Shown: piece by piece, positions 1-8,748 of the stretch
How positions within the stretch are numbered: position 1 is the stretch's first letter
How the letters are laid out: each line of letters begins with the position of its first letter
NCBI RefSeq assembly: GCF_029892425.1
Contig: NZ_JARXWB010000037.1
Coordinates: 1 to 64,000, forward strand
Direction: 5' to 3'
Source of the DNA: Bradyrhizobium sp. BR13661
GTDB taxonomy: Bacteria; Pseudomonadota; Alphaproteobacteria; Rhizobiales; Xanthobacteraceae
Length of the DNA stretch: 64,000 nt
Made by a program: the position numbers and the translations under genes
The notes under the pieces: model-generated
Seen by the model: only the letters and a program-made list of their open reading frames with translations
The model's database searches: none
What the model was told of the DNA's origin: nothing

Positions 1-130
1 CTGCATAGGCTGCTCCTCCGAATCGTGGGAGCCTCAAACGGCGCCCACTCCTTGGCACTCTCGTGCCCGTGGAGGAGCCGTCCACAGCATCACAACCGGA
101 CGTCAGATATCATGATAAAGAATTGGCTCC

Positions 131-574
131 ATGAGCGGCGCGGACTGGAGTGAGAGCATGAGCCTAAAGGTATTCTCCTCGGAGCTGAAAAAATTTCGGA
201 CCGAACATTCGGCCCCATCACCGGGTAGCACAACGGTAAACTACTCACCGTTGGCCAAGGCGTCCCCAACTTTCTCGATACCGCTTCGAGCAGTGGAGAA
301 ATCGCTATTTGAGCAATTGCTCTTATTCGACACCGTTCAGCTAAGTGTAACTGGCGCGAATGTCATCGCTCCACTGCTCTGCAATCGTATGGGAATGAAG
401 GTGTTCGAGGAACTTCTGGAACAAGATGCGATAATGTTCGTGCAGTGGGAGCCTGAGCCGATGATGGCTCACGATGGCAAACAGATCACGGCTGCGTTCG
501 TGGGTAGGGTAGATGATGGCGGCCCGATTGATATCGAAAAGCGGATTGACCAAGGTTTTCTTCTTGAGCACGCG
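131..574 (+). pseudogene. 5' fragment of an unrecognised protein, fused to integrase relic
   Basis: The frame opening at 131 reads as ordinary protein for about 145 codons, with a mixed hydrophobic/acidic stretch around residues 55-110 (FEQLLLFD, FEELLEQDAIMFVQW). It then runs on in a non-homologous frame over the integrase remnant until a stop at 721. I do not recognise the family. The sensible part ends near 560, where integrase-like sequence begins in another frame, so this looks like the 5' part of a gene truncated by a recombination junction. A genuine short protein is possible but less likely. Confidence 0.4.
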
Positions 575-978
575 GGCTCCCCGACTCATCGCAACCCGTC
601 AGGAGGCGGCGAAGTTGCTCTGGATGTGCTGGCGATATCGAGAGACGCAGACGATCCATGTGGGACCGTTGAAGGGACAGAAGATCGAAACCGACAAGAG
701 GCCCCTAAGACACGTTGCTAGGTTCATTTTGATTGGTCTCTACACGGGCACCAGGGCGGGGGCTATCGCAAGCGCCTCGCCGTTCCGTGCGCCGGGAAAG
801 TCTTTCGTCGACTTGGACGGCGGCATCTTCTATCGGCTGGCGATTGGCAGGCGCGCGACCACCAAGCATCAAACGCCGGTGCCGCTACCGAGCCGCCTGC
901 TGGGCGCATCTACGTCGGTGGTCCCGCCTGGGCATTTCCAAGAGCCACTTTGTGGAGTGGAACGGTCGACCGTTGTAA
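575..978 (+). pseudogene. Tyrosine recombinase (phage-type integrase) fragment
   Basis: Two frames together read as the middle of a site-specific tyrosine recombinase. The first frame (about 575-890) contains TRQEAAKLLWMCWRYRE and then RFILIGLYTGTRAGAI, the region around the first catalytic Arg (GTR). After a frameshift near 890-905 the second frame reads LAHLRRWSRLGISKSHFVEW and stops at 976-978. The N-terminal domain and the C-terminal HxxR...Y catalytic part are missing, so no active enzyme is possible. It probably marks an old integration event, but no attachment site or intact tRNA is visible nearby. Confidence 0.75.
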
Positions 979-989
979 CGCGCTAACTC

Positions 990-1628
990 TTAGCGGTTAG
1001 CGACGCGTACTCTAGATGCGTCGGAAAGTATGGATTGTGTCGGCTTTACCTCGGACCAAAAACGTAAATTGTTTGCCGACTGTATTTTGATCCAGGAGTA
1101 TGGCGTACTTTGCCAAATTCGAACTGCGTCGGTGAGATTGTCCAAGACCAGATCGCCCTGGGTCGTGGATACGATAAGCACAAGATGCCCTATGCCGGAC
1201 GGTGTCTTAACGACGGCCAGGCGTGCAGCGCCGGACGGTATTCCGTTCTCGACGAGCTGATGTCTTTTAGTTACGGCGTAGTCGTTGCAGTCTCCCGCGG
1301 TCGGAGCGATCGTCCATCCATCCTGGAGCGCGACGCCATAATCCTTGGCAATGGGAGAAATCAAAGTATTTACATCTCGATTGACGCGCTTCAGAACTTC
1401 GAGCGTCTTAGAGTTGAGCTCGATCTTGTCGCTTCCTGACGTGCCGGCGTCACATTCGCTCGGGTAGCGTATACAAAATCTGACATGTTGAAACGGAGCC
1501 AACGTCGGTTTTCCCTCCACAATCGGGGCAGCGGAAATCCAACCTGGCGGTAGCTGTTCTCGCGCTTGCAGGCCGGTGATCGAAAGAGCTGCGGCGATCG
1601 CGAAGAGAATCGACCTAAAAGGTAACAC
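990..1628 (-). CDS. Secreted transglutaminase-like cysteine peptidase (BTLCP family)
   Basis: A 212-residue protein with a signal peptide (hydrophobic residues 7-20, likely cut after LQA at 22). The body matches the bacterial transglutaminase-like cysteine proteinase family: the motif GDCNDYA carries Cys114, GHLVLIV carries His148 and VLDNL carries Asp163, a complete papain-like triad. Family members are usually periplasmic; some sit beside calcium-binding adhesin or secretion systems (LapG is a relative), but no adhesin gene is in this window. The substrate is unknown. It is transcribed on the minus strand, downstream of the exopolysaccharide unit but 326 bp away, so it is probably separate. 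Confidence 0.85.
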   Translation of the reverse strand: MLPFRSILFAIAAALSITGLQAREQLPPGWISAAPIVEGKPTLAPFQHVRFCIRYPSECDAGTSGSDKIELNSKTLEVLKRVNRDVNTLISPIAKDYGVALQDGWTIAPTAGDCNDYAVTKRHQLVENGIPSGAARLAVVKTPSGIGHLVLIVSTTQGDLVLDNLTDAVRIWQSTPYSWIKIQSANNLRFWSEVKPTQSILSDASRVRVANR

Positions 1629-1954
1629 TATTGATGTCCGAGCATGTTAGGTGGCGACATAGCGCGCCGCCACTCGGAGCATCATGCAATTAGTGCGTTA
1701 ATTCTTTCTTATCATTTGCCCAGCGCTATAGAAGCCACTAGGTGCCAGAGGGGATGACAAGTCCCAGCGGTATTGGCTGTATGAAGCATCTTTGCATTTC
1801 TCTATCTAAAAAGTTCTATCTGACAGAGGCGCATACGATCCTTGACTTGCGCTACCAAGTGCCCCGACGACCAGCGTCGGACTTCATTTTTGATAAGAGG
1901 GGTATGAAAACTAGAAGCACGCTCCAACGAAAGCGTCCTTGCTTCCGCTCGCCC
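1629..1954. other. Intergenic stretch between BTLCP gene and exoY-like gene
   Basis: No convincing gene. It should hold the promoter of the BTLCP gene (minus strand). A small inverted repeat (GTGGCG at 1651-1656, CGCCAC at 1668-1673) lies just upstream of that start. No T-rich terminator is visible for the upstream sugar transferase gene. Confidence 0.4.
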
Positions 1955-2629
1955 TTAGCAAGCATTCTCGGAAAGCAATAACGCCGGTATTGTTACAATC
2001 AAAATCTTGGCGTCCAAAAGCATAGACCAGTTCGCAGCATAGAATGTATCGCAAGCAACTCGCTTGCTATAGGTAGTGCTGCTCCGGCCGCTCACCTGCC
2101 ACAGGCCCGTAATTCCGGGTCGGCACGATAGGTACGCGCCCTGCGAGCCCTCGTACATCGCGAGTTCATCCCTTGTAACAGGTCGAGGGCCAACAATACT
2201 CATATCACCCTTGATGACATTGAAGAGCTGAGGCAACTCATCAAGACTTGATTTACGCAAGATACCGCCGATTAGGGTCACTCTGGGATCGCTACGCAGC
2301 TTCCGAGTGGCAGCCCATTCTGCAGCAGCAGCAGGATCGGCCTCAAGCAACTGACGCAAACACTCTTCAGCGTTTGTCACCATCGTACGGAATTTGAAGC
2401 AACCAAATTCACGCCCATTGAAGCCGATGCGCTTATGTCGAAAAATCACCGGGCCTGGAGAGCTCAGTACAGTTAGCAAGAAACAAAGCACAAACAGAGG
2501 GGCAAGGAACAATATTGCCGACGCAGCGATAACGATGTCTACCAGCCTTTTTGAGGTCATACCTATGGGGTGAGAAGGACTAACCGCAACAACTTTTAGA
2601 TCGCCACCAATGTCCGCGAAACTACTCAT
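1955..2629 (-). CDS. exoY: ExoY-type undecaprenyl-phosphate sugar phosphotransferase
   Basis: A 224-residue bacterial sugar transferase. It probably moves a sugar-1-phosphate (often galactose or glucose) from a nucleotide sugar to undecaprenyl phosphate at the inner membrane, the first step of exopolysaccharide repeat assembly. It has one hydrophobic segment (residues 29-55) and the full catalytic set: KFRTM at 79-83, DPRVT, SSLDELPQLFNV at 127-138, GDMSIVGPRP at 141-150 and PGITGLWQVSGR at 171-182. The short ExoY form fits this length; it lacks the N-terminal membrane domain of the WcaJ-like gene at 47.4 kb. It is probably the last gene of the exoP unit, now separated from it by an IS630 scrap. 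The symbol follows family resemblance; the sugar specificity is not provable here. Confidence 0.85.
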   Translation of the reverse strand: MSSFADIGGDLKVVAVSPSHPIGMTSKRLVDIVIAASAILFLAPLFVLCFLLTVLSSPGPVIFRHKRIGFNGREFGCFKFRTMVTNAEECLRQLLEADPAAAAEWAATRKLRSDPRVTLIGGILRKSSLDELPQLFNVIKGDMSIVGPRPVTRDELAMYEGSQGAYLSCRPGITGLWQVSGRSSTTYSKRVACDTFYAANWSMLLDAKILIVTIPALLLSENAC

Positions 2630-2751
2630 CTCGCACTCCTTAATGCAACTTTAAACTAAAGATCCAAATTTACTTCGGCCTCTAACTCCTTTTTATCAAT
2701 TAAAGGGGCAGTGCACAATTCAAGCAAGCCTCAATTGCTGGCACCTCGACC

Positions 2752-2787
2752 GTTAATATAAATCGCTAAGCATTTGGCGTTATTAAC
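2752..2787. promoter_or_regulatory. Inverted repeat upstream of exoY-like gene
   Basis: GTTAATA (2752-2758) and TATTAAC (2781-2787) form perfect 7-base arms with a 22-base spacer, about 120-160 bases upstream of the exoY-like start in an AT-rich stretch. This could be a regulator site or part of the promoter. The wider gap 2630-2997 holds nothing else I can name. Confidence 0.3.
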
Positions 2788-2997
2788 TATATTTTCTGTG
2801 CGATTTGTCTAGGCGGTTCGAGGCCAAAGTTTGTCTTTTTGTTGATCAGCTCAGGAGCCAAATTTAGACGGCCCCCCCCGCGAGCTCCATTTCGAATTAC
2901 CGGAAGAAGAAGAACTGCCAATTCTCGCGAATATTGGATCAAACGACCAAACTAGGCATAATGAAGTGCACGCGGCGCAGCCCGTGTCGACGACGGT

Positions 2998-3185
2998 TCA
3001 TGCGGCAGCTTTCCGGCGCAGGTGCTTGAGCTTGGCAAAGACCTGCTCAATCGGGTTCAGGTCAGTCGAGTATCTTGGAAGAAGAGTTTGGCGCCGACCG
3101 AACGGATGAGTTGGCGCACTGCTTTGCCGCCCTCAATCGCGGCTACGACACGCTTACGGAGCTCCAGAGAATAGGGCTTTCTCAT
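2998..3185 (-). pseudogene. IS630-family transposase scrap (both ends, middle deleted)
   Basis: Reading on the minus strand from ATG 3185, the frame gives the typical IS630 N-terminus (MRKPYSLELRKRVVAAIEGG, helix-turn-helix start). After about 40 codons another frame gives the C-terminus with DLNPIEQVFAKLKHLRRKAA and a stop at 2998, carrying the last catalytic Glu (NPIEQ). The roughly 800 bases between them in a full element are gone. It separates exoY from the exoP unit, so an insertion followed by deletion explains the odd gap here. Confidence 0.8.
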
Positions 3186-3329
3186 CCATGCTGGCCTCCC
3201 ATCCAGCCAGCATGGTGATCAGAGATACCCTGATTATGGAATCCAAACCAATTCAGACTAACCCATCCAGTTTTAGCTAGCGCGATATTGGCTGCTGCCC
3301 TTGTCCAGCAAACCAGACCAGCACTGGAG

Positions 3330-4082
3330 CTAACTTCTTCTCGATGGCTGGTTGACTAGATCAAGACTTTTCAACGAACGAAGCAGGCGCTCTCGTTCGA
3401 CCTGCGTCGCTTCTTGAAGTTCGATCATAAGCATAGCCCGCATAGAATCAGACGCGACCAAATAAGATCGGGCGGCTTCGTCGAAGAGGCCGTTGTGGAC
3501 GAGAAGTCTAAACTCGCTCGCAGCTCTTGCACGTGTTTGCGGAGGCGCCTCATCCAAGAACGGCATTGCTGCCAATAAGCGACGAATCGCTATCCATACT
3601 TCATTGGGCGAGGTGTCGTATGACGTGTCTAGAAATTGAAACGTTCTAACGTCAAGTTGGCCGTGGATGATGCGGAGATTAAACGCGACCAGCCAGGCAA
3701 ACGAATCGCGAGGATTACAGCGGAGAATCTGCTCGACGCGCAACTCAAGTGCATGAACGTGCGAGTCGAACTCAGCCGCTGCCCCTCTTTTGAGTGAGAG
3801 TTCAACGAGGGGAATCTCGGCGAGCATTAACGCGCGCTGAGCGTAAGTATCGCACGGGTCAAGGTTGAGTGCAGCTTGATCACTCAACATGCTTGCTAGA
3901 CTAGCGCTACTATATTGCTCGTAGCTCAGCAGCTCGGCGGCAACGCTTCGAAAGCGGTCAACCGCTAAACTTTTTGGAAGCGTCCGAGCAGCCCAAAAGA
4001 AAGCGCTAGCACAGATTGCTAGAATAGCTACCCTTCGAGCGTACAGTTCTGATCGTGTCTGAAGTTCGACGTCTCGCGCCAA
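3330..4082 (-). CDS. Membrane-anchored helical (TPR-like) protein of the exoP unit
   Basis: A 250-residue protein with one N-terminal hydrophobic segment (residues 17-35, ILAICASAFFWAARTL) followed by an almost wholly alpha-helical body rich in Ala, Leu and Arg, resembling degenerate tetratricopeptide-type helical pairs. I do not recognise a named family. Its TTG start lies two bases past the stop of the ExoP-like kinase gene, so the two are translationally coupled and probably work together at the inner membrane, perhaps as a scaffold for the polymerisation complex. A protein of similar plan occurs at 56160-56831 beside a Wzy-like gene. The start is uncertain because no ATG with a clear ribosome site lies nearby. 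Confidence 0.7.
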   Translation of the reverse strand: MARDVELQTRSELYARRVAILAICASAFFWAARTLPKSLAVDRFRSVAAELLSYEQYSSASLASMLSDQAALNLDPCDTYAQRALMLAEIPLVELSLKRGAAAEFDSHVHALELRVEQILRCNPRDSFAWLVAFNLRIIHGQLDVRTFQFLDTSYDTSPNEVWIAIRRLLAAMPFLDEAPPQTRARAASEFRLLVHNGLFDEAARSYLVASDSMRAMLMIELQEATQVERERLLRSLKSLDLVNQPSRRS

Positions 4083-4084
4083 AT

Positions 4085-6346
4085 CTAGGACGCTCCGGTC
4101 GTCACATCGTTCGTGTAGTAGTTGTACTGCCGATCCGAATATCCTTCGAACCTGCGCATGACGACCTCATCCGCCTTATTTAAGACCGCTCCAAGAAGTC
4201 GCTCTGCAACCACTGGAGAAGTGTTCACAGCTTTGACAATCTCATCAGTTGACGTGCTGCCCCATTCGACAACCAAAACAAACGCATCGAAAAGCTCTGC
4301 GGCTGCTTTGACGTCGACTACAGGCAGAATTGGCGGAAGATCGACCAAAACATAATCGTACTCAGTTTCGGCAGATTTGAGCATTTCCTTTACATTGGGC
4401 GCGGTCAGAATATCCGAACTGTTCGATGGCTTGATCTGTGTTGATGCAGGCAAGAAATCGAACTTAAATTTAGAATCGGTTATGACAAGATTGGAGAACT
4501 CGGATTTCTCGGCAACCATATTGAGTAGGCCCGGCGCACCAGCATAGCCCAGCGCTCTTGTCATGGAAGGGTTTCTGAGGTCTGCGTCGATCACTAATGT
4601 ACGCGCGCCGCCTTTTGCAACGAATGCAGCAAACGCTGCTGCGACGGTCGTTTTTCCCTCACCGGGCAGTGCCGATACGATTCCGATGACTTTGCCCCCC
4701 GAGGGGTGGAGGTCTATTGCGACTTTGATATATCGAAGCGCCTCCGCCGTTGCAGAGAAAGGAGCGACCTCACTGATCTGACGGAACGCAGATCTTTCAG
4801 TTGATGGATGTCTCGTCGTTCTAAGTGCTGGTTTCTTGGGCACCGTCACCGCAGGTATAACAGCTAAGCATGTTGTACCGAGAAGTCCCTCAAGCTGAGC
4901 GCGAGTGTGGATCTGGCGGCTCATTTGCTCGCGTGCGAAGGCAATGGCGGTCCCCAAAAGGAGGCCGCAAAGAGTCGCGAGCGCAATGGAAAGACCGATT
5001 TTGGGCGAGCTGGGCGTCCGAGGTTGCGATGCTTCGCTTACGACCCGAGCTTCGGTCGACGGAAACGATTGTTGCTGAACGGATTGAGTGAAGCGAGAAA
5101 GAAAAGTTTCGTAAATCCCGCGGTACGTCGTCGCTGCGGTTTCGAGTTCGCGCAAGCGAACCTGGGATTGCCTCGCGGATCCAGATTTTTCGAATACCTC
5201 GATCATTCTCTTGTCGATAGAGTCTTCTTGGCTCTTTGCGATCTGGAGCTCACTCTTATAACTCTCAGCGATGCGAGCAATCTCATCCCAAATGGCCCGC
5301 TGAAGCGCCGCCATTTCTGAGCGAAGGTTCCGTGCTGCTTGGTGGTCTGCCCCGTAGCGGGCGCTCCATTCGGACTCCTTGTTTTGGTCATCAAGGAATT
5401 GCTGCCGGAGCTTAGTGATTACTGGATTGCTCAGAGCATCGGTCACTACCGGATCAGGAATTTTGAGATTGTCAGTCGTCGGCCTTTGCTCGAGCACGCG
5501 AGAGATGCGATCCAATTTTGCACGCGCCTGACTGGTGTCGGCACGAGCTTTTGCCAATGCTATGCCGAGTTGGTCCAGCTCAACCTCGCTCGCAAGTTTG
5601 CCATCCACTCCAATGATGATGTTGTTCTCCGCCTTAAAGTCTTGGACAGCTTTATAGGCCTTGCTTGCCTGCTCGCGTAATTCTCCGATTCTCTCCTCCA
5701 GCCAGACGCTAGCCCGGCGAGTGGCTTCAAATTTGGCTTGAAGCTGGTCCTCGATATATGCATTCGCAAATGCATTCGCGATAGTTGCGGCCTTGTTCGG
5801 ATCGAGCGAAGTGTAAGAGATCTGCTGGATGTAGCTTCGTCCGAGACGGGTCACTCGCAAATTGTCTCTAACGGTCGCTATCACGCGCCGCATGCGCTCG
5901 TTCTCGGTGATTTCGGGAGTTTTACTCACGGGTATTTTGAGTAAAACTCGAACGCGGTGCATAATTCCATCGCTCATCCCGACAAATTCGGGGTCACTGT
6001 CAAGGTGCAGCCGGCGAATGACCGTTGTGACGACCTTCTCCGACTTTGTGGTCTCGATTTCACTTTCAACTTGCGCGTCGTCCACCGAGCGATTTTCGGA
6101 CGCCATTTCGGATTGGGTCCACGTCACTCGTTTTGTGTCGATGATCATATCGGCTTGCGCCGTATATCTGAACGGCGAGAGGGCGATGTATGTGGCACCG
6201 AGAACGATACAGAAAACCGTAATAGTGATAATAAGGCGCCACTGTCGACTTAGAAAGTCGCGAATATGAGATAGAGATATTGTCCCGGCAGGCGGGGCAG
6301 TGTCGGGCGCCGAGGCGTAAGGCGAAAACTGGCCCGCAATATTCAT
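4085..6346 (-). CDS. exoP: ExoP/Wzc-type polysaccharide co-polymerase with tyrosine-kinase domain
   Basis: A 753-residue inner-membrane protein that controls chain length and export of a Wzy-type polysaccharide. It has a Wzz domain with TM1 at about 37-57, a long periplasmic coiled coil (about 195-400), a Pro-rich stretch before TM2 at 449-472 (PRTPSSPK), and a cytoplasmic BY-kinase domain. Walker A is at 558-567 (SALPGEGKTT), Walker A' at 585-593 (VIDADLRNP) and Walker B at 666-672 (VLVDLPP). The C-terminal tail carries a tyrosine cluster (Y736, Y741, Y743, Y744), the usual autophosphorylation site. The ATG at 6344-6346 has a good ribosome site (AAGGA, spacing about 7). It is the only such kinase in the window, so it may serve both glycan clusters. 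Confidence 0.92.
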   Translation of the reverse strand: MNIAGQFSPYASAPDTAPPAGTISLSHIRDFLSRQWRLIITITVFCIVLGATYIALSPFRYTAQADMIIDTKRVTWTQSEMASENRSVDDAQVESEIETTKSEKVVTTVIRRLHLDSDPEFVGMSDGIMHRVRVLLKIPVSKTPEITENERMRRVIATVRDNLRVTRLGRSYIQQISYTSLDPNKAATIANAFANAYIEDQLQAKFEATRRASVWLEERIGELREQASKAYKAVQDFKAENNIIIGVDGKLASEVELDQLGIALAKARADTSQARAKLDRISRVLEQRPTTDNLKIPDPVVTDALSNPVITKLRQQFLDDQNKESEWSARYGADHQAARNLRSEMAALQRAIWDEIARIAESYKSELQIAKSQEDSIDKRMIEVFEKSGSARQSQVRLRELETAATTYRGIYETFLSRFTQSVQQQSFPSTEARVVSEASQPRTPSSPKIGLSIALATLCGLLLGTAIAFAREQMSRQIHTRAQLEGLLGTTCLAVIPAVTVPKKPALRTTRHPSTERSAFRQISEVAPFSATAEALRYIKVAIDLHPSGGKVIGIVSALPGEGKTTVAAAFAAFVAKGGARTLVIDADLRNPSMTRALGYAGAPGLLNMVAEKSEFSNLVITDSKFKFDFLPASTQIKPSNSSDILTAPNVKEMLKSAETEYDYVLVDLPPILPVVDVKAAAELFDAFVLVVEWGSTSTDEIVKAVNTSPVVAERLLGAVLNKADEVVMRRFEGYSDRQYNYYTNDVTTGAS

Positions 6347-6391
6347 CTAAACATCCTTCAAGCGGACCAACCCGCATTGATTGGGAATAGC

Positions 6392-7006
6392 TCAACGTGT
6401 TGGACTAACAATGGTCGCTGCAGTCGTCGACTTTGTCGCATTGCCTGTTGTGACGTTGGCGATGCCCGTTGAGATTTGTACCAACGACGAGACAGCGCCG
6501 CCCTTGCTTGACGAGGCCAGTCGGGCTGCCGCATTCGGATTGACAATCACCACGCTTCCAGCCGAACTATTTGCATTGGAGGCGGCCGCTTCTGTCGCCG
6601 CAGTTGAGAGGTCACCCGCAACAGCCGCAAACGATGCTTGAAACTGTCCATCCTCAAAGCTCGCGACAGCTTGTTGAATGAGAAGTGCAGCTTGCTGATC
6701 AGTACCAACGCAAGCCGCTGCTGCCTGCGCCAACCCGGCTGCGATCGCAGTTCGAAATCGCGGCATCGCCTCGCGAGCCAATTCAACAAGCTCGATTGCG
6801 AGCGAAGCATCTGTTCCCGAAAGGTCTCGGGTTGTCGCCTCCAGCGTGCGCGCGTCCATATCCGCCAGAACGACAGCTTTAGGGTCGGCTTTAAACTGAG
6901 TGATCGCTTCTTGTGGGATCGGCGGTGAAAGGCATGCCGATTGCGCATCATTAGTGGCCATCACAAACAACGGCAAAAAGCACAAGGATATCGCTTTTGC
7001 TTTCAT
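6392..7006 (-). CDS. Small secreted protein of unknown function upstream of exoP
   Basis: From the ATG at 7006 this is a 204-residue protein with a clear signal peptide (MKAKAISLCFLPLFVMA, cleavage near QSA). The mature part is helical and rich in Ala, Ser and Thr, with a low-complexity tail (SSAGSVVIVNPNAAA, then TTGNATKSTTAAT). A GTG at 7057 would extend the frame by 17 residues but disrupts the signal peptide. It lies 46 bp upstream of exoP on the same strand, so it is probably the first gene of the unit. No catalytic motif is visible; a periplasmic accessory role in polymer assembly is only inferred from position. Confidence 0.75.
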   Translation of the reverse strand: MKAKAISLCFLPLFVMATNDAQSACLSPPIPQEAITQFKADPKAVVLADMDARTLEATTRDLSGTDASLAIELVELAREAMPRFRTAIAAGLAQAAAACVGTDQQAALLIQQAVASFEDGQFQASFAAVAGDLSTAATEAAASNANSSAGSVVIVNPNAAARLASSSKGGAVSSLVQISTGIANVTTGNATKSTTAATIVSPTR

Positions 7007-7141
7007 GGAAGTCACGCAACTATCTGTTTCCGGGGACTTATTCTCCCTTAATACCACCTATAGCACTGGCGGCAGCCTTATCAATCGGCCTTTTTGGCAT
7101 ATGGTTGACTGTAAAGAGGCGGGCTCTTCATCTCTTACTGT

Positions 7142-7168
7142 AAGTACTTGATTTAAAACAGCTGTTTT
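7142..7168. promoter_or_regulatory. Two adjacent perfect palindromes upstream of the exoP unit
   Basis: AAGTACTT (7142-7149) and AAAACAGCTGTTTT (7155-7168) are both perfect palindromes, placed about 140-160 bases before the first gene of the minus-strand exoP unit. A 14-base perfect palindrome in a leader is a good candidate operator for a dimeric regulator, though no regulator gene is nearby. No -35/-10 pair could be assigned with confidence. Confidence 0.4.
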
Positions 7169-7223
7169 CTATTCGCTTGTCCCGCCCGTTTAATCCAGCG
7201 CAGCTCGCGCTAGTCTTGCTGCG

Positions 7224-8557
7224 TCATGGGCGCCGACGTTCATTTGATGCTGCACTGGCGCCGCAGCATGGACATCGTGGCCATGTTTTGATGAGCGCCT
7301 GGATCAAGCGGGCACGCATCGTTGCAAGCGAATTCGGGATGTGGCGCTCAGGCCGCGCGAGCGGAGCCTCTGGGTCGATAATCGGCGGGCAAGCGAGATC
7401 CCGGGATTGGCGTGGCGGACCGAGGTCCAAAGGGGAAACCTCGCCTGCTCGGCGATCAGGAAGCTGTAGGCTGCGATGCACTGAGTGGCGTGACGATGGA
7501 AGCCGCGCCAGCCGCGTCCTTCGTCGTGACCAAGCCCGCCCCCCTGCTTGAGCTCCTGATAGTCGCCCTCGTTGCCCCAACGCAGCCTGGCGAGGTCGAC
7601 GAGCCGCTCGAAGCTGATGGTCTCCGGCAGCGTGGCGAGCCAGTATTTGGTCGGCTCTGCTCCTTCAGGCCATTCGATCAACGGCCACTCCGGCAACAGC
7701 TTCTCGGGGACCGGCTTGATGTACCCGACACGGACGCGCGCACGTGCAAAGCGCGAGGACAGCCAGTCGGCTGAGCCTTTCCGCCACGTCACCGTGCGCC
7801 AGGCCCGCCTCGGTAGAGCAAGCATCATTTCCTTGGCCGAGACCGGATCGGGCTCGTCGCGTCGGCCGGAATTGTTCAGCGGCCTGTCCTGGCGCCGTGG
7901 CCGGTACCGGTCGCCAAATCAAGGTGTTCGGCAAGGCCACATAGAGCACGCCCAAGGCAGTCATGCCCGCGCGTAGCCGCGAGCCATTGCCGTAGGCCGT
8001 ATCCATCAATCAAGCGCCACGCGGCAAGCCGGCTTCGTAAGCCCAGCGTATCTGTTCCTGCGCGATCTCCGGCTTGGTCCTGAACTTGATCTCCTTCGGA
8101 GCACCCGCCTTCTTCCGGCGTGCGCGATCCTTGGTCCAGGATTCCGGTAGGTACGCCGATAAGCCACCGGAAGGCTTGCGGCATGGTTTGCGATCGACAA
8201 GGACACCGCCAATCGGCAGTTGGCCTGCTTGCCGAGTTGACCGCAATATTGGTGCTGCACCCCGACAGAGTGCTTGCCTTGCTTGGGGAACGACGTGTCG
8301 TCGATGATCCACGCCTCGATCGGCCCGTCCTTCTCGACCGCCGGTAACACCATCTCCCGCACCTTGGCCAGCACGTCTTCGTCCGACCAGGTCGCATTCC
8401 CGACAAGAATGCAGCAATGATTGATGCTGTGCCGCGGTCCACGCCGGAGCCGTCCGCGCCGCCGGTCTTGACCGATTACGCTTCCGAGCCCTGCTACATA
8501 CGTTGCAAACCGTGCCTCGCTGTCACCACTCCGATGGAGATCCATCTGGCCCTCCAA
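7224..8557 (-). pseudogene. IS701-family transposase, decayed
   Basis: At least four frames on the minus strand reconstruct one IS701-type DDE transposase. From 8557: MDLHRSGDSEARF, then WIIDDTSFPKQGKHSVGVQ (DDT catalytic region), then LPESWTKDRARRKKAG, then a YGNGSRLRAGMTALGVLY stretch, then LPETISFERLVDLARLRWG and YQELKQGGGLGHDEGRGWRG, and finally RPERHIPNSLATMRARL with CPCC near 7230-7310. Multiple frameshifts and an internal deletion after about residue 35 prevent function. It sits between the exoP unit promoter and the phosphatase gene. Confidence 0.85.
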
Positions 8558-8748
8558 CGTGCTAAATCTTGAATTTCTTCAAATATTTGATCCTCTGCCC
8601 GGCGGGGGATGACAGAATGACTGAGTAAGACTAGAACGATCTCCGTAGATCGGCGATTTGAAACTGTTTGTCCGATACAATTGATGCCAGATCGAACTTG
8701 GGCGAGGAACAACGACCGGCAAGTAAACTCGGAGTCTCAATTGGTCAT

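Noticed and set aside
1742..1981. 79-codon plus-strand frame overlapping the end of exoY
   Set aside because: Antisense at its end and without a ribosome site or domain.
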